Below are positions 14,613 through 14,861 of a stretch of DNA of 14,861 nt, one piece after another. The translations under genes and the position numbers were made by a program. The stretch spans positions 1-14,861 of the forward strand of contig CAAEMG010000045.1 of NCBI GenBank assembly GCA_900757025.1, read 5' to 3'. Source of the stretch: Clostridia bacterium (GTDB lineage: Bacteria > Bacillota > Clostridia > Lachnospirales > Anaerotignaceae). Within the stretch, counting starts at the first letter, position 1. Each line of letters opens with the position of its first letter. The notes under the pieces were generated by a model that was not told the origin of the DNA, searched no databases, and saw only the letters and a program-made list of their open reading frames with translations.

Positions 14613-14618
14613 TTGAAA

Positions 14619-14861
14619 TTATTGTCTGGAACTGCCTGTTATTCCTCTTAATTCCTGTCTGTTTTCATAAATTGTGTTAAGACAATCAGAAAAATAATTG
14701 TCCATTGTTGTACATTCGTTTCTGAAGTTTTCAACCATAGTTCTAAGTTTTTCCTCAGCCTGTGCAAGAACTTCGTCTGCATATTCAACTGCGCCTATAC
14801 GCATTTCCTTTGCCTGACGTTTTGCATTTTCCATAATTTCCGAGCTTTGCTGATATGCCTG
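14619..14861 (-). CDS. C-terminal part of a coiled-coil protein resembling ATP synthase B / V-ATPase H subunits (partial)
   Basis: The frame is open to the right edge; 80 codons are visible (QAYQQSSEIMENAKRQAKEMR onward) and the stop is TAA. An internal ATG at 14834 is not a likely start, because the helical pattern continues upstream of it. The sequence is almost all helix with a heptad look (QAKEMRIGAVEYADEVLAQAEEKLRTMVENFR), rich in Ala, Glu and Gln, then NYFSDCLNTIYENRQELRG. I associate this pattern with a Lachnospiraceae family often labelled ATPase or ATP synthase subunit B/H-like, whose real role is unknown. Nothing here supports an actual role in a rotary ATPase. DivIVA-like scaffolding is an alternative. 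Two-thirds of the protein is probably missing. Confidence 0.6.
   Translation of the reverse strand, partial: QAYQQSSEIMENAKRQAKEMRIGAVEYADEVLAQAEEKLRTMVENFRNECTTMDNYFSDCLNTIYENRQELRGITGSSRQ

Noticed and set aside
1..14861. Genome-wide UAG recoding suggested by the khpA and yggT UAG codons
   Set aside because: No gene here has an internal UAG within its conserved body, and fifteen stops are a small sample. Two suggestive sites are not enough; it is kept only as a test attached to those findings.
1..14861. Mobile element, defence system or other novel multi-gene system
   Set aside because: Every open frame with real support belongs to a known housekeeping family in a plausible gene order, with no transposase, integrase, direct-repeat array or atypical composition block.

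Overview
The window is a chromosomal housekeeping region from an AT-rich, low-GC Gram-positive bacterium, most likely a member of Clostridia (Lachnospirales or a relative). This rests on AT-rich intergenic DNA, strong AGGAGG-type ribosome binding sites, a SepF/YggT/YlmH cell-division cluster, a Bacillota-type YlxM-Ffh pair, and a coiled-coil protein at the right edge of a kind I associate with Lachnospiraceae. Species cannot be named from the sequence. All 16 genes I support lie on the minus strand, so transcription runs from right (14861) to left (1). No mobile element, CRISPR array, tRNA, rRNA or phage gene was seen.

Layout in transcription order. (1) The 3' end of a coiled-coil protein gene, closed by a rho-independent terminator (about 14571-14612). 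(2) An AT-rich 240-base gap with one near-consensus sigma-A promoter and a weaker second one, then a membrane-anchored HlyD-like protein, YggS, SepF, YggT and YlmH: the envelope and division cluster. (3) AroB, LspA and RluD, tightly packed and apparently co-transcribed; aroB sits where many Bacillota carry divIVA. (4) SMC and FtsY, again closely packed. (5) A 98-base gap with a near-consensus promoter bracketed by two copies of an operator-like palindrome, then YlxM, Ffh, ribosomal protein S16 and the KH-domain protein KhpA. (6) A terminator-like hairpin, then RimM and the start of TrmD, which overlap at TAATG.

Functionally the genes cover co-translational membrane targeting (Ffh, FtsY, YlxM), chromosome organisation (SMC), ribosome assembly and RNA modification (S16, RimM, TrmD, RluD, KhpA, YlmH), lipoprotein maturation (LspA), Z-ring and envelope functions (SepF, YggT, the HlyD-like protein), PLP homeostasis (YggS) and the shikimate pathway (AroB).

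I found no convincing undescribed multi-gene system. The most notable details are small: an ideally placed khpA ATG followed at once by a TAG stop, with the conserved KhpA N-terminus continuing in the same frame; paired palindromes around the ylxM-ffh promoter; a hairpin between khpA and rimM that may attenuate the operon; and a hairpin with a possible UAG-readthrough frame between yggT and ylmH. Several starts are non-ATG (rimM TTG, khpA TTG, sepF GTG), and several upstream extensions of open frames are not supported by ribosome binding sites.
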